From positions 46,501-110,500 of the forward strand of contig JAUIBR010000022.1 of assembly GCA_030427705.1 (NCBI GenBank): DNA of 64,000 nt, written 5' to 3'. The stretch is from a bacterium (GTDB taxonomy: Bacteria > Myxococcota_A > Bradymonadia > Bradymonadales > Bradymonadaceae). The position numbers were made by a program, and so were the translations under genes. The notes below the pieces were generated by a model, which saw nothing but the letters and a program-made list of their open reading frames with translations, searched no databases and was not told where the DNA came from. Positions 1 through 8,926 of this stretch are shown here, piece by piece (within the stretch, counting starts at the first letter, position 1; each line of letters begins with the position of its first letter).

Positions 1-80
1 GAGAACTTCCAGCCATCCGCTGAGTCCGAGCCACACGAGAGCAACAGCATGCTCGCCAAAATGAGAGGTAGATTTCGCAT
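1..80 (-). CDS. Lipoprotein, N-terminal fragment (runs off left edge)
   Basis: Reading leftwards from an ATG at 80, the frame stays open to the window edge and gives MRNLPLILASMLLLSCGSDS and a few more residues. This is a short hydrophobic signal ending in a lipobox (LLSC), so the product is probably an outer-membrane or periplasmic lipoprotein. It starts 27 bases after the stop of the DUF192 gene and is probably the next gene of the same operon. The visible part is too short to assign a function. The ribosome site is weak, which lowers confidence. Confidence 0.55.
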   Translation of the reverse strand, partial: MRNLPLILASMLLLSCGSDSADGWKF

Positions 81-106
81 AAGCCGTTGATATCCAGTCT
101 GGTCGC

Positions 107-658
107 TTATTCCAAGCTAGCGGTCCATCCCGGCTCTACGTCTGCCAAATCGCCCGCCGGTGCTTCAAACACCCAACGCACTTCTTGCGAAGATTGGTAT
201 AGGGCTTTCGAACCCGCCTGAAGGTCGCGACGGACGTCGACGACCTGTCGTGAGTCATCGATGAAGGCGATATCAAGATTGAAGCGAACTCCCGCCATCG
301 TGATGTTTACAACCTCCGCACTGGGCCAGACCAAGAGCATGCCCCAACCATCTTCGATGCAGGATCGATTAGCCAGACCGCGGGTGCGGGCAAGGTCGCT
401 CTCGGCAACCTCGGCCTGGAATCGACGGTCGTCCAGGTCGGAGGCCAAAATGAACGCGCTTCCACCTTCGCCGGTCATCGCAGGAGGCAGCGAACACACA
501 CCTTCACAAACCAAAGGGCTATCGCACTCACCCGCGCCTTCACACGCTTTGTCCACGCCGTCGGGAACGGTCTCTGTGCACGCACCGGACGACTGTTCAG
601 GATCGGAGCACCCCAACAATAGTGCAACCAATCCAAGGCTAACCAGTTTCGAATTCAT
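107..658 (-). CDS. DUF192-family lipoprotein
   Basis: The ATG at 658 gives MNSKLVSLGLVALLLGCSD, a signal with lipobox LLGC, so this start is preferred over the TTG at 673. The second half, from about residue 70, matches the DUF192 pattern: an ARTRGLANR segment, GMLLVWP, ITMAGVRFNLDIAFID and a VDVRRDL strand. DUF192 proteins are small beta-rich domains, often exported, of unknown biochemical role. Between the lipobox and the domain is a short Cys-containing stretch (several Cys within residues 28-58). The start overlaps the end of the upstream gene by 20 bases, which implies translational coupling in the operon that begins near 5030. Confidence 0.8.
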   Translation of the reverse strand: MNSKLVSLGLVALLLGCSDPEQSSGACTETVPDGVDKACEGAGECDSPLVCEGVCSLPPAMTGEGGSAFILASDLDDRRFQAEVAESDLARTRGLANRSCIEDGWGMLLVWPSAEVVNITMAGVRFNLDIAFIDDSRQVVDVRRDLQAGSKALYQSSQEVRWVFEAPAGDLADVEPGWTASLE

Positions 659-1208
659 CCACATCGTCCACAAGAATCAGGTCGATGGTGACCGACAGCA
701 TCTGTCCGTTACCCAACGTCACCGTGACATCGAGCGTGAACGGCTGGTCAACCCAATCGGTGGGGTATTCAAAGACGTCCATCGCCAGCGACGGGATCAC
801 AAGCAGCCATCCGTCATCCGTCTGGACCCAATAACTTGGGTCGAGCTCGAGAATCGTCGTAAACATGTCGTCGCCATTGGCGCTTCGTGCATGTGCCTCC
901 AGCTCAGATGCCAGGGTACTTTGTGCCAGTCGAGCATCGGTCAAGAGATTGACGTCGATATGCCAACCGCCCTGAAAGCCGCTCACCAACTCGATCTCTT
1001 GGTTTGGGGTGAACTCTTCGAATGGCGCACCGATGCCCAAATAGGCATCACCCTCAATCACCGGGAGATCGGCCTCCATATCTTCTTCGAGGTCAGACCC
1101 CATATCCATTTCGGCATCCGGCCCAGCATCAGACCCGCCTTTGATGGGAGCTCCATCACCGCAGCCAACCATGAACGCGAGTAGAAACATCAGCCAGGAG
1201 TTCTTCAT
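639..1208 (-). CDS. Hypothetical lipoprotein
   Basis: The product begins MKNSWLMFLLAFMVGCGDG, a typical lipoprotein signal (lipobox MVGC). An acidic, low-complexity linker rich in Asp, Glu and Met (about residues 25-50) is followed by a beta-rich domain that I do not recognise. It overlaps the gene before it by 4 bases (ATGA type) and the DUF192 gene after it, so the three are almost certainly one transcript. The acidic linker is typical of surface lipoproteins in this bacterial group. No catalytic motif is visible. Confidence 0.75.
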   Translation of the reverse strand: MKNSWLMFLLAFMVGCGDGAPIKGGSDAGPDAEMDMGSDLEEDMEADLPVIEGDAYLGIGAPFEEFTPNQEIELVSGFQGGWHIDVNLLTDARLAQSTLASELEAHARSANGDDMFTTILELDPSYWVQTDDGWLLVIPSLAMDVFEYPTDWVDQPFTLDVTVTLGNGQMLSVTIDLILVDDVDEFETG

Positions 1209-1717
1209 GTCGGTGCCACCACTAGCATTTTTGCCGTCATTTCTTGTGCATCGACCCCGATGGGTTGAATGAACCCCTTCAGTTCGACATTCTTTCCCCG
1301 GACATTTGGCGAGATCAGGAAGATGCTTCGGTATGACCGCGTGCCTTCGCCTTCATCGGTCCACTCCTGGGGGTAAATCTCGAATCCCTGGCTATTCATC
1401 AGAACCCCGTCAAGCCACAGCTCCCAGTAGATGCTGTAGTCGCCTTGTGGATCGGTCACCATAACCACAGGTTCTATGTGGTAGGTGTCCCCGCCTTGGA
1501 ATCCTCCGCCGTTGTGCCACTGAATGCTGTTGCAGGCCTGATCTGCAGGAACCACGGGCGCTCCCAAATCTCCGATGCCGATATAGGCGTTGTCGGTGAC
1601 AGAGAAAGCCATGACGTGGTCATCAGTACATGGGTCAACGACGACTGGCTCTTCGTCGGCTTCGGGCTCCGGGCCGCACGCCATCAATAGCGGTATCGCC
1701 AATAACAACCACTTCAT
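1205..1717 (-). CDS. Hypothetical lipoprotein
   Basis: The N-terminus MKWLLLAIPLLMACGPEPE is a lipoprotein signal with lipobox LMAC. The mature part is about 150 residues and looks like a beta-sandwich (alternating hydrophobic strands, Trp and Tyr rich, such as YSIYWELWLDG). No family was recognised. It overlaps both neighbours by 4 bases and belongs to the operon with the di-haem oxidoreductase-like protein. A link with that enzyme is inference from position only. Confidence 0.75.
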   Translation of the reverse strand: MKWLLLAIPLLMACGPEPEADEEPVVVDPCTDDHVMAFSVTDNAYIGIGDLGAPVVPADQACNSIQWHNGGGFQGGDTYHIEPVVMVTDPQGDYSIYWELWLDGVLMNSQGFEIYPQEWTDEGEGTRSYRSIFLISPNVRGKNVELKGFIQPIGVDAQEMTAKMLVVAPT

Positions 1718-4032
1718 AGCGACCTCACGTAGTCAAGCAGTAGCTCGCGGTCCTCTTCGCTGAGCGCCTCGTAGGCCGACGTTGACGCGGCTGCTTCGGA
1801 TGCATGGCGACGAATTGCATGGTCGATTGTGGGCGAGAATCCGTCGTGCATGTACGGGCCCGACTCGGCAATGCCCCACAAAGGCGGCGTTCGGAATTCA
1901 CGCATCGTCGCCTGTCCGTCTTCGATCCCAAAGTAATCAGCCGGTGCGACATCGTGCAGCAACAGGTCGCTGAACAGCGGAACTTCGACACCATCTGCGT
2001 TTGTCAGCGACGGCACATGGCACTTCGAGCACATGACCTGTTCGAACAACTGTGCCCCCTCTCCACCAATCGGCGTTGTTGGAGGCCGTCCCAAGTTTTG
2101 GCTGAAGAAGACAAGGTCATCGTAATCAGGTGACACAAATTCGGGATCAGCCGCACCGTCTTCGTCGGTGCCAACGCCAGCAACATGACTCGTCCCTTCT
2201 TGAAGCGTCAGTCCAACCTCGTTTGAGACCGCGTCGCGAACAAAGTCCTCCAACGTGGGGAGTTGAGCTTTCCAACCAAACTTTCCGACGCGTCCGTCTT
2301 GGAGGATATGTGCACGCCCGCTGATACCATCTTGATCCGAATCATCTGGGTCTTCGAGCGCCTGCAATGTGCTGTCCTCGATCCGATCGACAAGCCCGAG
2401 CCCGAAGAGCGGCGGAGTCTGACGAAGCTCGAAGACATTCGCCCCGCCACTCTCGGGACGGGTTTGATCCAGTGAAAGACGATGCAGAATCGTTCCAATG
2501 CTAGGTGCGGTGAAGGACATGTCCGTTTCGATCGTGCCATGTCGCATCACGTTAAGGCCGATAGGGCCTGAGCCACCCACTACAGGGTCGAAGTGACATG
2601 CTCGGCAACTATCGCCGTTGAAACGTTGAGTTAGCCCGAGCCCGTCAGAAATCAGTGAGTTCTGGTCAAACTTCTTGCGACCGTCTTGAAAGCGCGTCAA
2701 ATCCTCGCTCGATAAATCGCTCGATGGACCGCCCCAATCACCAGTTTCCGGCGTTGGAGACCCAGGCTCAATCAGACCTTTGGACACTTGTTCGGCGCCA
2801 CCAAGACTCAGAAGGAACATCTGAAGGTTTTGTTGTTGCGTGGTGCTCATAGCTTCATACGCTTGCCGACTCCGATCGGCCTCACCACCGTGCATTCGAA
2901 TCGCCTCATCCAAAGTATCTGCGCGACCGTCATGCAGATATGGCCCGCTGGCTGAGATTCCCCACAAAGGTTGGGTTCGAAACTCCTGACCTGTCGCAAC
3001 GCCCATCTCGACCCCGTCCGCCAAATCCTCACCCATGTCGTGAAGCAGAAGGTCGGAGTAGGCAGGAACTAACCCGTCCGGACCTTCGAGCGCAGGTACA
3101 TGGCAACTGGTACATTTCGCTTCCCGGAATCGCTCTTCGCCGGCGATGGAGCCCGCGGTTCGTTTTTGCTGCGTCACTGGCGCCGGAGCCCCCATTAGCA
3201 TCGCAAACGAGACGAGGTCGAAAAGTTGTTGCTCCGACATTTCCGGGTCGGGCGTGTCATCGGTATCGAAGTTGGGCTCATCTGGTGCTGCAGCCTGACA
3301 ATTGATGCAGAACAGCGCTCCGTCTCGTAACTGCGTGAGATCCGCCACGCTCGGAACCGGAAGCTTCGCCTTCATTTCGTCGCTCAGCGGATTTGTCGTC
3401 ACACCCAAGTGATTGAACAACGGCCCCCGGATGAATCCTTCGATCGATACGGTCTGCGCTTTGCGACCAAATCGACCCACGAAACCACGGTCATAGTTTG
3501 CGCGGCCCGAGATGCCGTCGCCATCAGCATCGTCCTCGTCGATGTTTGCCAGGATCGCGTCTTCATTGATTGCGGCGAGCGCCCCGACACCGAAAAATGG
3601 AATGGAAGAACGACCAGCAAACGCGTTTGCCCCTTCCGGAGTAGGCTCGCGAAGCGGGCGTTGTGTGCTGAACTGGCTCAAAACCCCGTTTGTCCCAAGA
3701 CCCACATACGACCCGTCGCTCAGGCGATTGCCCACCAGCAGGAAGTCGCGGTACCGCGGAGCGGAACCGCCGATCACCGGTTGTTCGTGACACGCCGCGC
3801 AGAAGCTCACGTTGTAGTTAGGTCCCAACCCGTCCGATGGGCTGAAGCGAGTGAGCGCAACTTCACGTCCGCGCTCAAAGGTCTCTAGCTGTTCTGGAGT
3901 TGCTTTCGGCATGGGGTCACCCAACCGTTGCACCAAGATCGATTCGTCGATCTGCAACTCCGGTTCCGGATCATCGCATTCACACGAGGACAGCCCGAAC
4001 AGGCAAATCAAAAGTAGCGTCGACCGTTTCAT
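1714..4032 (-). CDS. Tandem di-haem oxidoreductase-like lipoprotein (DUF1111 / DHOR family)
   Basis: This 772-residue lipoprotein (signal MKRSTLLLICLFGLSSC, lipobox LSSC) contains two copies of a c-type cytochrome module. Haem-binding CxxCH motifs are at residues 78-82 (CAACH), 307-311 (CTSCH), 476-480 (CRACH) and 668-672 (CSKCH). Each half also repeats the blocks DADGDGISGRA / DSDQDGISGRA, SDLLLHD, EFRT(Q/P)PLWGI and SGPY(L/M)HDG, which are hallmarks of the DUF1111 thiol-oxidoreductase-like (DHOR) family. The protein is therefore an internal duplication binding up to four haems, probably redox-active outside the cytoplasmic membrane. The first half has an extra CINCQ at 243-247, which lacks the His needed for a haem site. 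Usual family members carry one module. It overlaps both neighbours by 4 bases. The natural substrate cannot be read from the sequence. Confidence 0.85.
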   Translation of the reverse strand: MKRSTLLLICLFGLSSCECDDPEPELQIDESILVQRLGDPMPKATPEQLETFERGREVALTRFSPSDGLGPNYNVSFCAACHEQPVIGGSAPRYRDFLLVGNRLSDGSYVGLGTNGVLSQFSTQRPLREPTPEGANAFAGRSSIPFFGVGALAAINEDAILANIDEDDADGDGISGRANYDRGFVGRFGRKAQTVSIEGFIRGPLFNHLGVTTNPLSDEMKAKLPVPSVADLTQLRDGALFCINCQAAAPDEPNFDTDDTPDPEMSEQQLFDLVSFAMLMGAPAPVTQQKRTAGSIAGEERFREAKCTSCHVPALEGPDGLVPAYSDLLLHDMGEDLADGVEMGVATGQEFRTQPLWGISASGPYLHDGRADTLDEAIRMHGGEADRSRQAYEAMSTTQQQNLQMFLLSLGGAEQVSKGLIEPGSPTPETGDWGGPSSDLSSEDLTRFQDGRKKFDQNSLISDGLGLTQRFNGDSCRACHFDPVVGGSGPIGLNVMRHGTIETDMSFTAPSIGTILHRLSLDQTRPESGGANVFELRQTPPLFGLGLVDRIEDSTLQALEDPDDSDQDGISGRAHILQDGRVGKFGWKAQLPTLEDFVRDAVSNEVGLTLQEGTSHVAGVGTDEDGAADPEFVSPDYDDLVFFSQNLGRPPTTPIGGEGAQLFEQVMCSKCHVPSLTNADGVEVPLFSDLLLHDVAPADYFGIEDGQATMREFRTPPLWGIAESGPYMHDGFSPTIDHAIRRHASEAAASTSAYEALSEEDRELLLDYVRSL

Positions 4033-5030
4033 AATGCCTCCCGAATGGCTTCGCCTTCGTATGGTCCTTGAGGCAAATTGAAGTTTCCACCGACAGCAAT
4101 CAACCCGTACCCCTCAAACACGCTCACAGCGTGCAGATCCAACGTCGTAATGGGCGGTGTACGCGGAACTTCTATCCCGTCTGCAGACAGGGTTGCGACC
4201 CTGAACAAACCACGTACACCGACAATCCGCGCTTCGTTTTCAGACGTCATCCAAACACCATTTACGCCTGGAGCCGGACTAAGTTCTTCCGAGGTCCAAG
4301 TATCGCCATCGTAATAGCCAATAACGCCGTTCGACCGGCCCCCAACCACCGTGATCGCGTCAGCCGATACACCATGGATAGAGATAAGATCGCGGCTTGT
4401 ACCGATCCCCAGTTCTTCAAAATCTTGGCCGTTCCAACGCAACATGCCACCGCGCTGTCCCACGATGTAGACGTTGTCGGCGCCCGAACCCCACACCTTG
4501 TACCACGCATTGACGCCGGGCCGCTCAAGCTCAGGTGTTGGGACCTCTGACCATTCGCCGTTCTGTCGGCGGATGATCGTGGCCTGGCCTGCCTCTCGCC
4601 CGTTGCCGCCCACGGCCCAAATGTCGTCCATCGAAGATCCCCAGACGCCCCATAGATCGCGGTCGACAGGGGTCTGTTCGACCACCCATTCCCCTTGTTC
4701 TTGAATCAGAACCGTGCCGCCATTTCCGACGACCACAGCTTGGTCATCGAATAGGTGAACCCAGTTCAAGAGTGGGACCGCTGGAAGCGAAACATTGCTC
4801 CACTCATCACCGTCGTAGTGGAGCATGGCTCCTCCATCCGGCTCTCCTCCGACGACATAGATGTCGGAAGCTGACCTGCCATTGACATGCAGAAGCCAGC
4901 CCGTCTCAGAAGTGTCGAACAGATCGGAATCCTCGCCCATGTCTGTCGTGTTGTTGTCGCCATCGTCAGGCGAACAGCCAGCCAGAAAGCCGACGGCAAC
5001 AAGCACTGATATTGCGCATTTAATAAACAT
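4029..5030 (-). CDS. Beta-propeller-like lipoprotein
   Basis: The product starts MFIKCAISVLVAVGFLAGC, a signal with lipobox LAGC, followed by an acidic linker. The remaining roughly 290 residues are repeats of about 45 residues built around motifs such as WGSSMDDIWAVGG, VWGSGADNVYIVG and IHGVSADAITVVGG, each followed by a Trp-rich strand. This pattern is common in surface lipoproteins of myxobacteria and relatives and suggests a six- or seven-bladed propeller. It is the first gene of the minus-strand operon and ends with a 4-base overlap into the di-haem gene, so it may present or scaffold that protein; that is inference. Confidence 0.75.
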   Translation of the reverse strand: MFIKCAISVLVAVGFLAGCSPDDGDNNTTDMGEDSDLFDTSETGWLLHVNGRSASDIYVVGGEPDGGAMLHYDGDEWSNVSLPAVPLLNWVHLFDDQAVVVGNGGTVLIQEQGEWVVEQTPVDRDLWGVWGSSMDDIWAVGGNGREAGQATIIRRQNGEWSEVPTPELERPGVNAWYKVWGSGADNVYIVGQRGGMLRWNGQDFEELGIGTSRDLISIHGVSADAITVVGGRSNGVIGYYDGDTWTSEELSPAPGVNGVWMTSENEARIVGVRGLFRVATLSADGIEVPRTPPITTLDLHAVSVFEGYGLIAVGGNFNLPQGPYEGEAIREAL

Positions 5031-5106
5031 TAGATTGCTGCGGAATAACCTTACATCACTATACCATTGGGTAAGTCCTCAGCATATTTCGTTCCATTCT
5101 CGCACT
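5031..5106. promoter_or_regulatory. Divergent promoter region
   Basis: These 76 bases separate the minus-strand lipoprotein operon from the large plus-strand gene and must hold both promoters. On the minus strand TGGTATAGT (5058-5066) resembles an extended -10 element. No convincing -35 was found for either direction, so individual elements are tentative. Confidence 0.3.
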
Positions 5107-8100
5107 ATGACGCACAAAGACACCAAGCTGGCCGAGGAATACCTACGCGCTTACAGGCAGATAACGCGTTTGAATGGTCTCGTGTATGTGGACGATGACG
5201 GTGTTTGGGTGCTCAGCCGTCCGACTTTTCCGTCGGATCTAGAGCAACAACTCCTCAAATTTCTGATGGAACCGCTGGACGTCTCGACCTACTTCACGCG
5301 CCGAGAGTTGGTCGAACTACTTGGATGTCGAGAGCTCATCGAGGTCGACAAAGCCGTCCTTGGGCAGACGCGATTCCAGGCACGTAAGATCGACAAGCGC
5401 GAACTCACGCGCCTGGTGAAGTCCGGCGTAAAACCGGCTAAGTCGCTCCGCGACACAGGTTGGAAGAAGAAGCTGAAGGCCAGTCTGGATATGGTCGATC
5501 GGCTGGAGTCGCTGTCACCTCGAACTCGAGGGTTCTTTCCATCCGTTGATGCCGAACAGTGGCCCACCCGGCCGGCGTTCATTCCAAATCTGGCGGCCGT
5601 TTTCGGACAAGCTGAGGCCGAACGGGTGCGAATTGCCCTTGAATCTACAATCGGTCCTGATCGGGACCGGTTGCCAGAGGTGCAAGAGATCTTCCGACGG
5701 TTCCTCGCCACCGCGAACCAAGCCGTAAAGAAGCAATCGACGTCGGCGAAAACTCAGCAGTTGTATGACGACCTACAGGCTTTGCCGGTGGCTTCGCGTG
5801 CTCGTGCGCGTCGACTGATTGCGCTGTTTCGACAGGAACTTGCCCAAGATGCTGACCTCCTCCCAATCGATTCTTCGGAGCGCGAGATTGAAGCCATGGT
5901 CGTCGAAGACATCGCGGCGGCAGCCAAACGGCTGACTCAGCTGGCCGAGGCAAATCTCCAAGCACTGGGCCCGGTAGCCGCATATGAACTGACCCCAAAC
6001 GACATCGCTGCGGTTGCCCAAGCCCAGATGTATGCGGGGGGCTACCAACTCAAGTTTCTCCCAAATCTGGACTCACACAAACTCACCCAAATGTGCCAGC
6101 TGGTCCGAAACTTCGAACCCAAGGACCTGCCCGCCGTGTGGCCGGCCGTGCTGAAGCATCGCAACCCTTGGTACTTGGGATTTGCGGCTGACATGGCCAA
6201 ATTTGATGGCGCTAGCATCGCTGAGGCCATCACGCATGACCTGCACCACCTGACCGAGAATCTGAAACCGACCCAATTCAAGCGCATGTTGAAGGTCGCG
6301 AGATTGCTGCGCGAACATCCGATCCCCGGCGTTTCGATCACGACACACGAGATTGTAGACAGCTTCAGGGCCAAACACGGATGGACAAACGCAGCGGCAC
6401 TGGTCTTGGTCTCGCCAACAAACGATGAAATCGAGCCAGGAATCAATGCACTCGCCAAACTCCCCGAAGGCCAGTGGTTGTTGCCGCAGGCCAAACGGTA
6501 CGTGGATCAGGAACCGTCGCACCGGCCCCCAGAAGTCGAGCTCGTTTCCCAGGCACTAAATCTCACGATCTCGGAAGTTCTGGAGTACTTGCACTACCGC
6601 GAATGGTCGGGACACGGCGTGACGTTCTCGGCTCCCATCCTGAAATGCCTGCGAATCGACGAAGAAGAGGCGCGTCAGATTGAAGCGGTGAAGGCGCAGC
6701 TGCGCGATGAGGATTCACCAGAACTTCACCGGCGCCTTGAGAATCTAAGCGACCCCGAGCGCAGAGATGCACGGCGCCAAAAGGCCATCGACCGAGCGCG
6801 AAAGGCCTTCGACCGGTCAAAGGACGCTCTGCCCAAAGACGCCGAGGCTGGATTTCGGTCGTGGGTCAGTCGCGTCGCACTTCAACGAATCTTGGGCACT
6901 CAATTGAGCGACGACCGCGCCCCAGACCATGCGGATCAAGTGGTGCTTCTGTTTGGCGCCGATGAGATCGACCTCAAACTTGCCAGAAAGTTCGCCGTCG
7001 ATGTCGTCCACCAACGTGACCTGACCGAGAGCAGCCCGAACGCGACCTGGTTGGACGCAATGCGCGAAAAGTTCGACGTGGATAACTGGCTGAATGGCTT
7101 TGAATTCAAATGCTCCGTCGAGGGCAGAGTCCTGACGTTTCGGACGGAGACGAATCCATTCCACGTGCTCAAAATGGGCACCTATTTCGACACATGCCTG
7201 ACGCTTACCGACGGCTTCAACGCCGCATCAACGCTGGCGAACGCGCTGGATGTGAACAAGGCTGTCATCTACGGCTACGACGAGAATGGCAAGGTGTTCG
7301 CTCGAAAACTCATTGCGGTAACCGACGATGCGACGCTGCTCGGGTACTACACGTATGCCCACGAACACGGCCAAGAGGTTGCGTTCAAATTGAATGCAGC
7401 ATTGCTCGATTGGGCCAAGGAACTGGGACTTAAACCCACGACGCAAGGTGCCCCGAAATCGCTTCACCAAGCATTCTGGTACGACGACGGCGCCGAGCCA
7501 TGGCGCACCCACACATTCGCACCCGATCTGGATATCGACCTGCGGGCCGAACTCAGCTTTATACGTGGTTTTTCGAATTCATTGTTCTGGAGGCGCGCGG
7601 ACGAGCTCGACCGATGGCCATGGAACCATTCCTCCAAGATCTGGCTCAAACTGAACAATCGGTCTGGCTACGATTTCTGGTTAAATGACCATGTCGTCCA
7701 GATTGCGGTTCAAGCCAAAGCCTTCGAAGCGTTCTTCGGCATTGAGGAACTCTCGGTTTTTCAACTCGCCCGCACCGCGCTGCAACACCTTCCGGCCCAC
7801 CGAGACTGGGCGATTGCGTTCTTGGAGGCGATCGCGCAAACCCGCACCCGAGAGCTCGAAGGGTATTGGCAGAAACTACCCAAGTTACCACCAACCCTAA
7901 GCCTGGCACCGTTTCACGTCATCGTTCCAGGTCTGGTCGCGTTGGTTGAACACGCCGATGCCGCAGGGATCGAGTGCATCATCGACCACCACGAAGATTG
8001 TCAGCTCAAGTTCTGCGCGCAAGCCGCATGGATTTTGGACCAGAGCGCCGAGCGAGGCGGCGTCGACGATTCCGTCATGCAGCTGTTTGAACACAAGCAT

Positions 8101-8739
8101 CCGTTGGTTCAGAAGATAGGCCTCGAGTTTGCGCATGTCCGCCCTATTCCTGAGGCTGGCAAGCACCTCCGCGCCGAGTACCGGCGACAACCCACTGTGG
8201 ATTTGGGGCGAGCACTGAAACTCCTGGAAGACGACGCAAGTCAGTGGACAGTTTCCGATGTGGAGTTTGACGCGCCGGCCAAACCCAAGCTTGGCGTTCA
8301 CATGGGATGGTTCGAGAACCCGGCTTGGGAGACATTCGAGGACGTCGATCGAAGCAATCACCCCTATCTTTGGTATCATTGTGCAAAGAAGCGTGGCTTC
8401 GAAAATGCACCCTGCCCATGGGAGTCCGAGCTAACTGCTCTTCCAATCATGGAGGCATTCACCGAACTCGCGCCCTTTCTCAGAGATGACTTGCTACTGG
8501 CGTGGCTGGATCGAGCCGCATCGATTCTGCGCCCAAGCGAGTACAGCCTGCTTCTAACCTTCGTGGGCGAGAAGTGTACACGAATTCATCACGGCGCTTT
8601 TCGCTCCGGGATTGTCGAAAGCATGAAGACGACCAATCGTTCGTATCGTCTTCAATTGATGTATCTGAAGCACGCAAAGCCACTGGATGTGGCGGATTCC
8701 AAGCGTTACGAGTGGCTGCTCAGTGAGCTAGAAGCATAA
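5107..8739 (+). CDS. Large protein of unknown function (1210 residues)
   Basis: The first plausible start is the ATG at 5107 (MTHKDTKLAEEYLRAYRQ); the open frame further upstream lies over the divergent promoter and the neighbouring gene. There is no signal peptide or membrane segment, so it is probably cytoplasmic. The first 600 residues are mostly charged amphipathic helices, possibly HEAT-like. Around residues 650-770 is the most conserved-looking block: LTFRTETNPFHVLKMGTYF, then DTCLTLTDGFNAAS, NKAVIYGYDENGKVFARKL and a glycine/tyrosine turn. The arrangement (small-molecule-like pocket with G..F.TCL, then a strand with an Asn-Gly turn and ARKL) recalls PcfJ-like domains, but only loosely. 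The C-terminal 400 residues are Trp- and His-rich. It is monocistronic. I cannot assign a function. Confidence 0.75.
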   Translation: MTHKDTKLAEEYLRAYRQITRLNGLVYVDDDGVWVLSRPTFPSDLEQQLLKFLMEPLDVSTYFTRRELVELLGCRELIEVDKAVLGQTRFQARKIDKRELTRLVKSGVKPAKSLRDTGWKKKLKASLDMVDRLESLSPRTRGFFPSVDAEQWPTRPAFIPNLAAVFGQAEAERVRIALESTIGPDRDRLPEVQEIFRRFLATANQAVKKQSTSAKTQQLYDDLQALPVASRARARRLIALFRQELAQDADLLPIDSSEREIEAMVVEDIAAAAKRLTQLAEANLQALGPVAAYELTPNDIAAVAQAQMYAGGYQLKFLPNLDSHKLTQMCQLVRNFEPKDLPAVWPAVLKHRNPWYLGFAADMAKFDGASIAEAITHDLHHLTENLKPTQFKRMLKVARLLREHPIPGVSITTHEIVDSFRAKHGWTNAAALVLVSPTNDEIEPGINALAKLPEGQWLLPQAKRYVDQEPSHRPPEVELVSQALNLTISEVLEYLHYREWSGHGVTFSAPILKCLRIDEEEARQIEAVKAQLRDEDSPELHRRLENLSDPERRDARRQKAIDRARKAFDRSKDALPKDAEAGFRSWVSRVALQRILGTQLSDDRAPDHADQVVLLFGADEIDLKLARKFAVDVVHQRDLTESSPNATWLDAMREKFDVDNWLNGFEFKCSVEGRVLTFRTETNPFHVLKMGTYFDTCLTLTDGFNAASTLANALDVNKAVIYGYDENGKVFARKLIAVTDDATLLGYYTYAHEHGQEVAFKLNAALLDWAKELGLKPTTQGAPKSLHQAFWYDDGAEPWRTHTFAPDLDIDLRAELSFIRGFSNSLFWRRADELDRWPWNHSSKIWLKLNNRSGYDFWLNDHVVQIAVQAKAFEAFFGIEELSVFQLARTALQHLPAHRDWAIAFLEAIAQTRTRELEGYWQKLPKLPPTLSLAPFHVIVPGLVALVEHADAAGIECIIDHHEDCQLKFCAQAAWILDQSAERGGVDDSVMQLFEHKHPLVQKIGLEFAHVRPIPEAGKHLRAEYRRQPTVDLGRALKLLEDDASQWTVSDVEFDAPAKPKLGVHMGWFENPAWETFEDVDRSNHPYLWYHCAKKRGFENAPCPWESELTALPIMEAFTELAPFLRDDLLLAWLDRAASILRPSEYSLLLTFVGEKCTRIHHGAFRSGIVESMKTTNRSYRLQLMYLKHAKPLDVADSKRYEWLLSELEA

Positions 8740-8926
8740 CTCAACACAAAAGATTTACGGCCTTATACGTCATAGTTCTCAATTTGTTTGATATGAAGGC
8801 GCAAACCGGCAGACCGGGACGTGATGCTCAACTTTCGCTTGAAATCACGGACCGTTCGCGCCATGTGTGTTGTTTGATGTGCTGTTACACAATTTTGTGT
8901 AGAGGCTAACGAAACGGGAGACCGAA
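8740..8926 (+). promoter_or_regulatory. Intergenic region with inverted repeat (candidate operator)
   Basis: This is the longest non-coding stretch in the window (187 bases). A 16-base inverted repeat with 7-base arms, TACACAA-TT-TTGTGTA, lies at 8886-8901, 25 bases before the ATG of the PfkB gene. The position fits an operator or activator site for the following three-gene operon. No clear terminator for the upstream gene was seen. Confidence 0.4.

Noticed and set aside
3304..3318. CINCQ in the di-haem protein as a fifth haem site
   Set aside because: The motif ends in Gln, not His, so covalent c-type haem binding is not expected.
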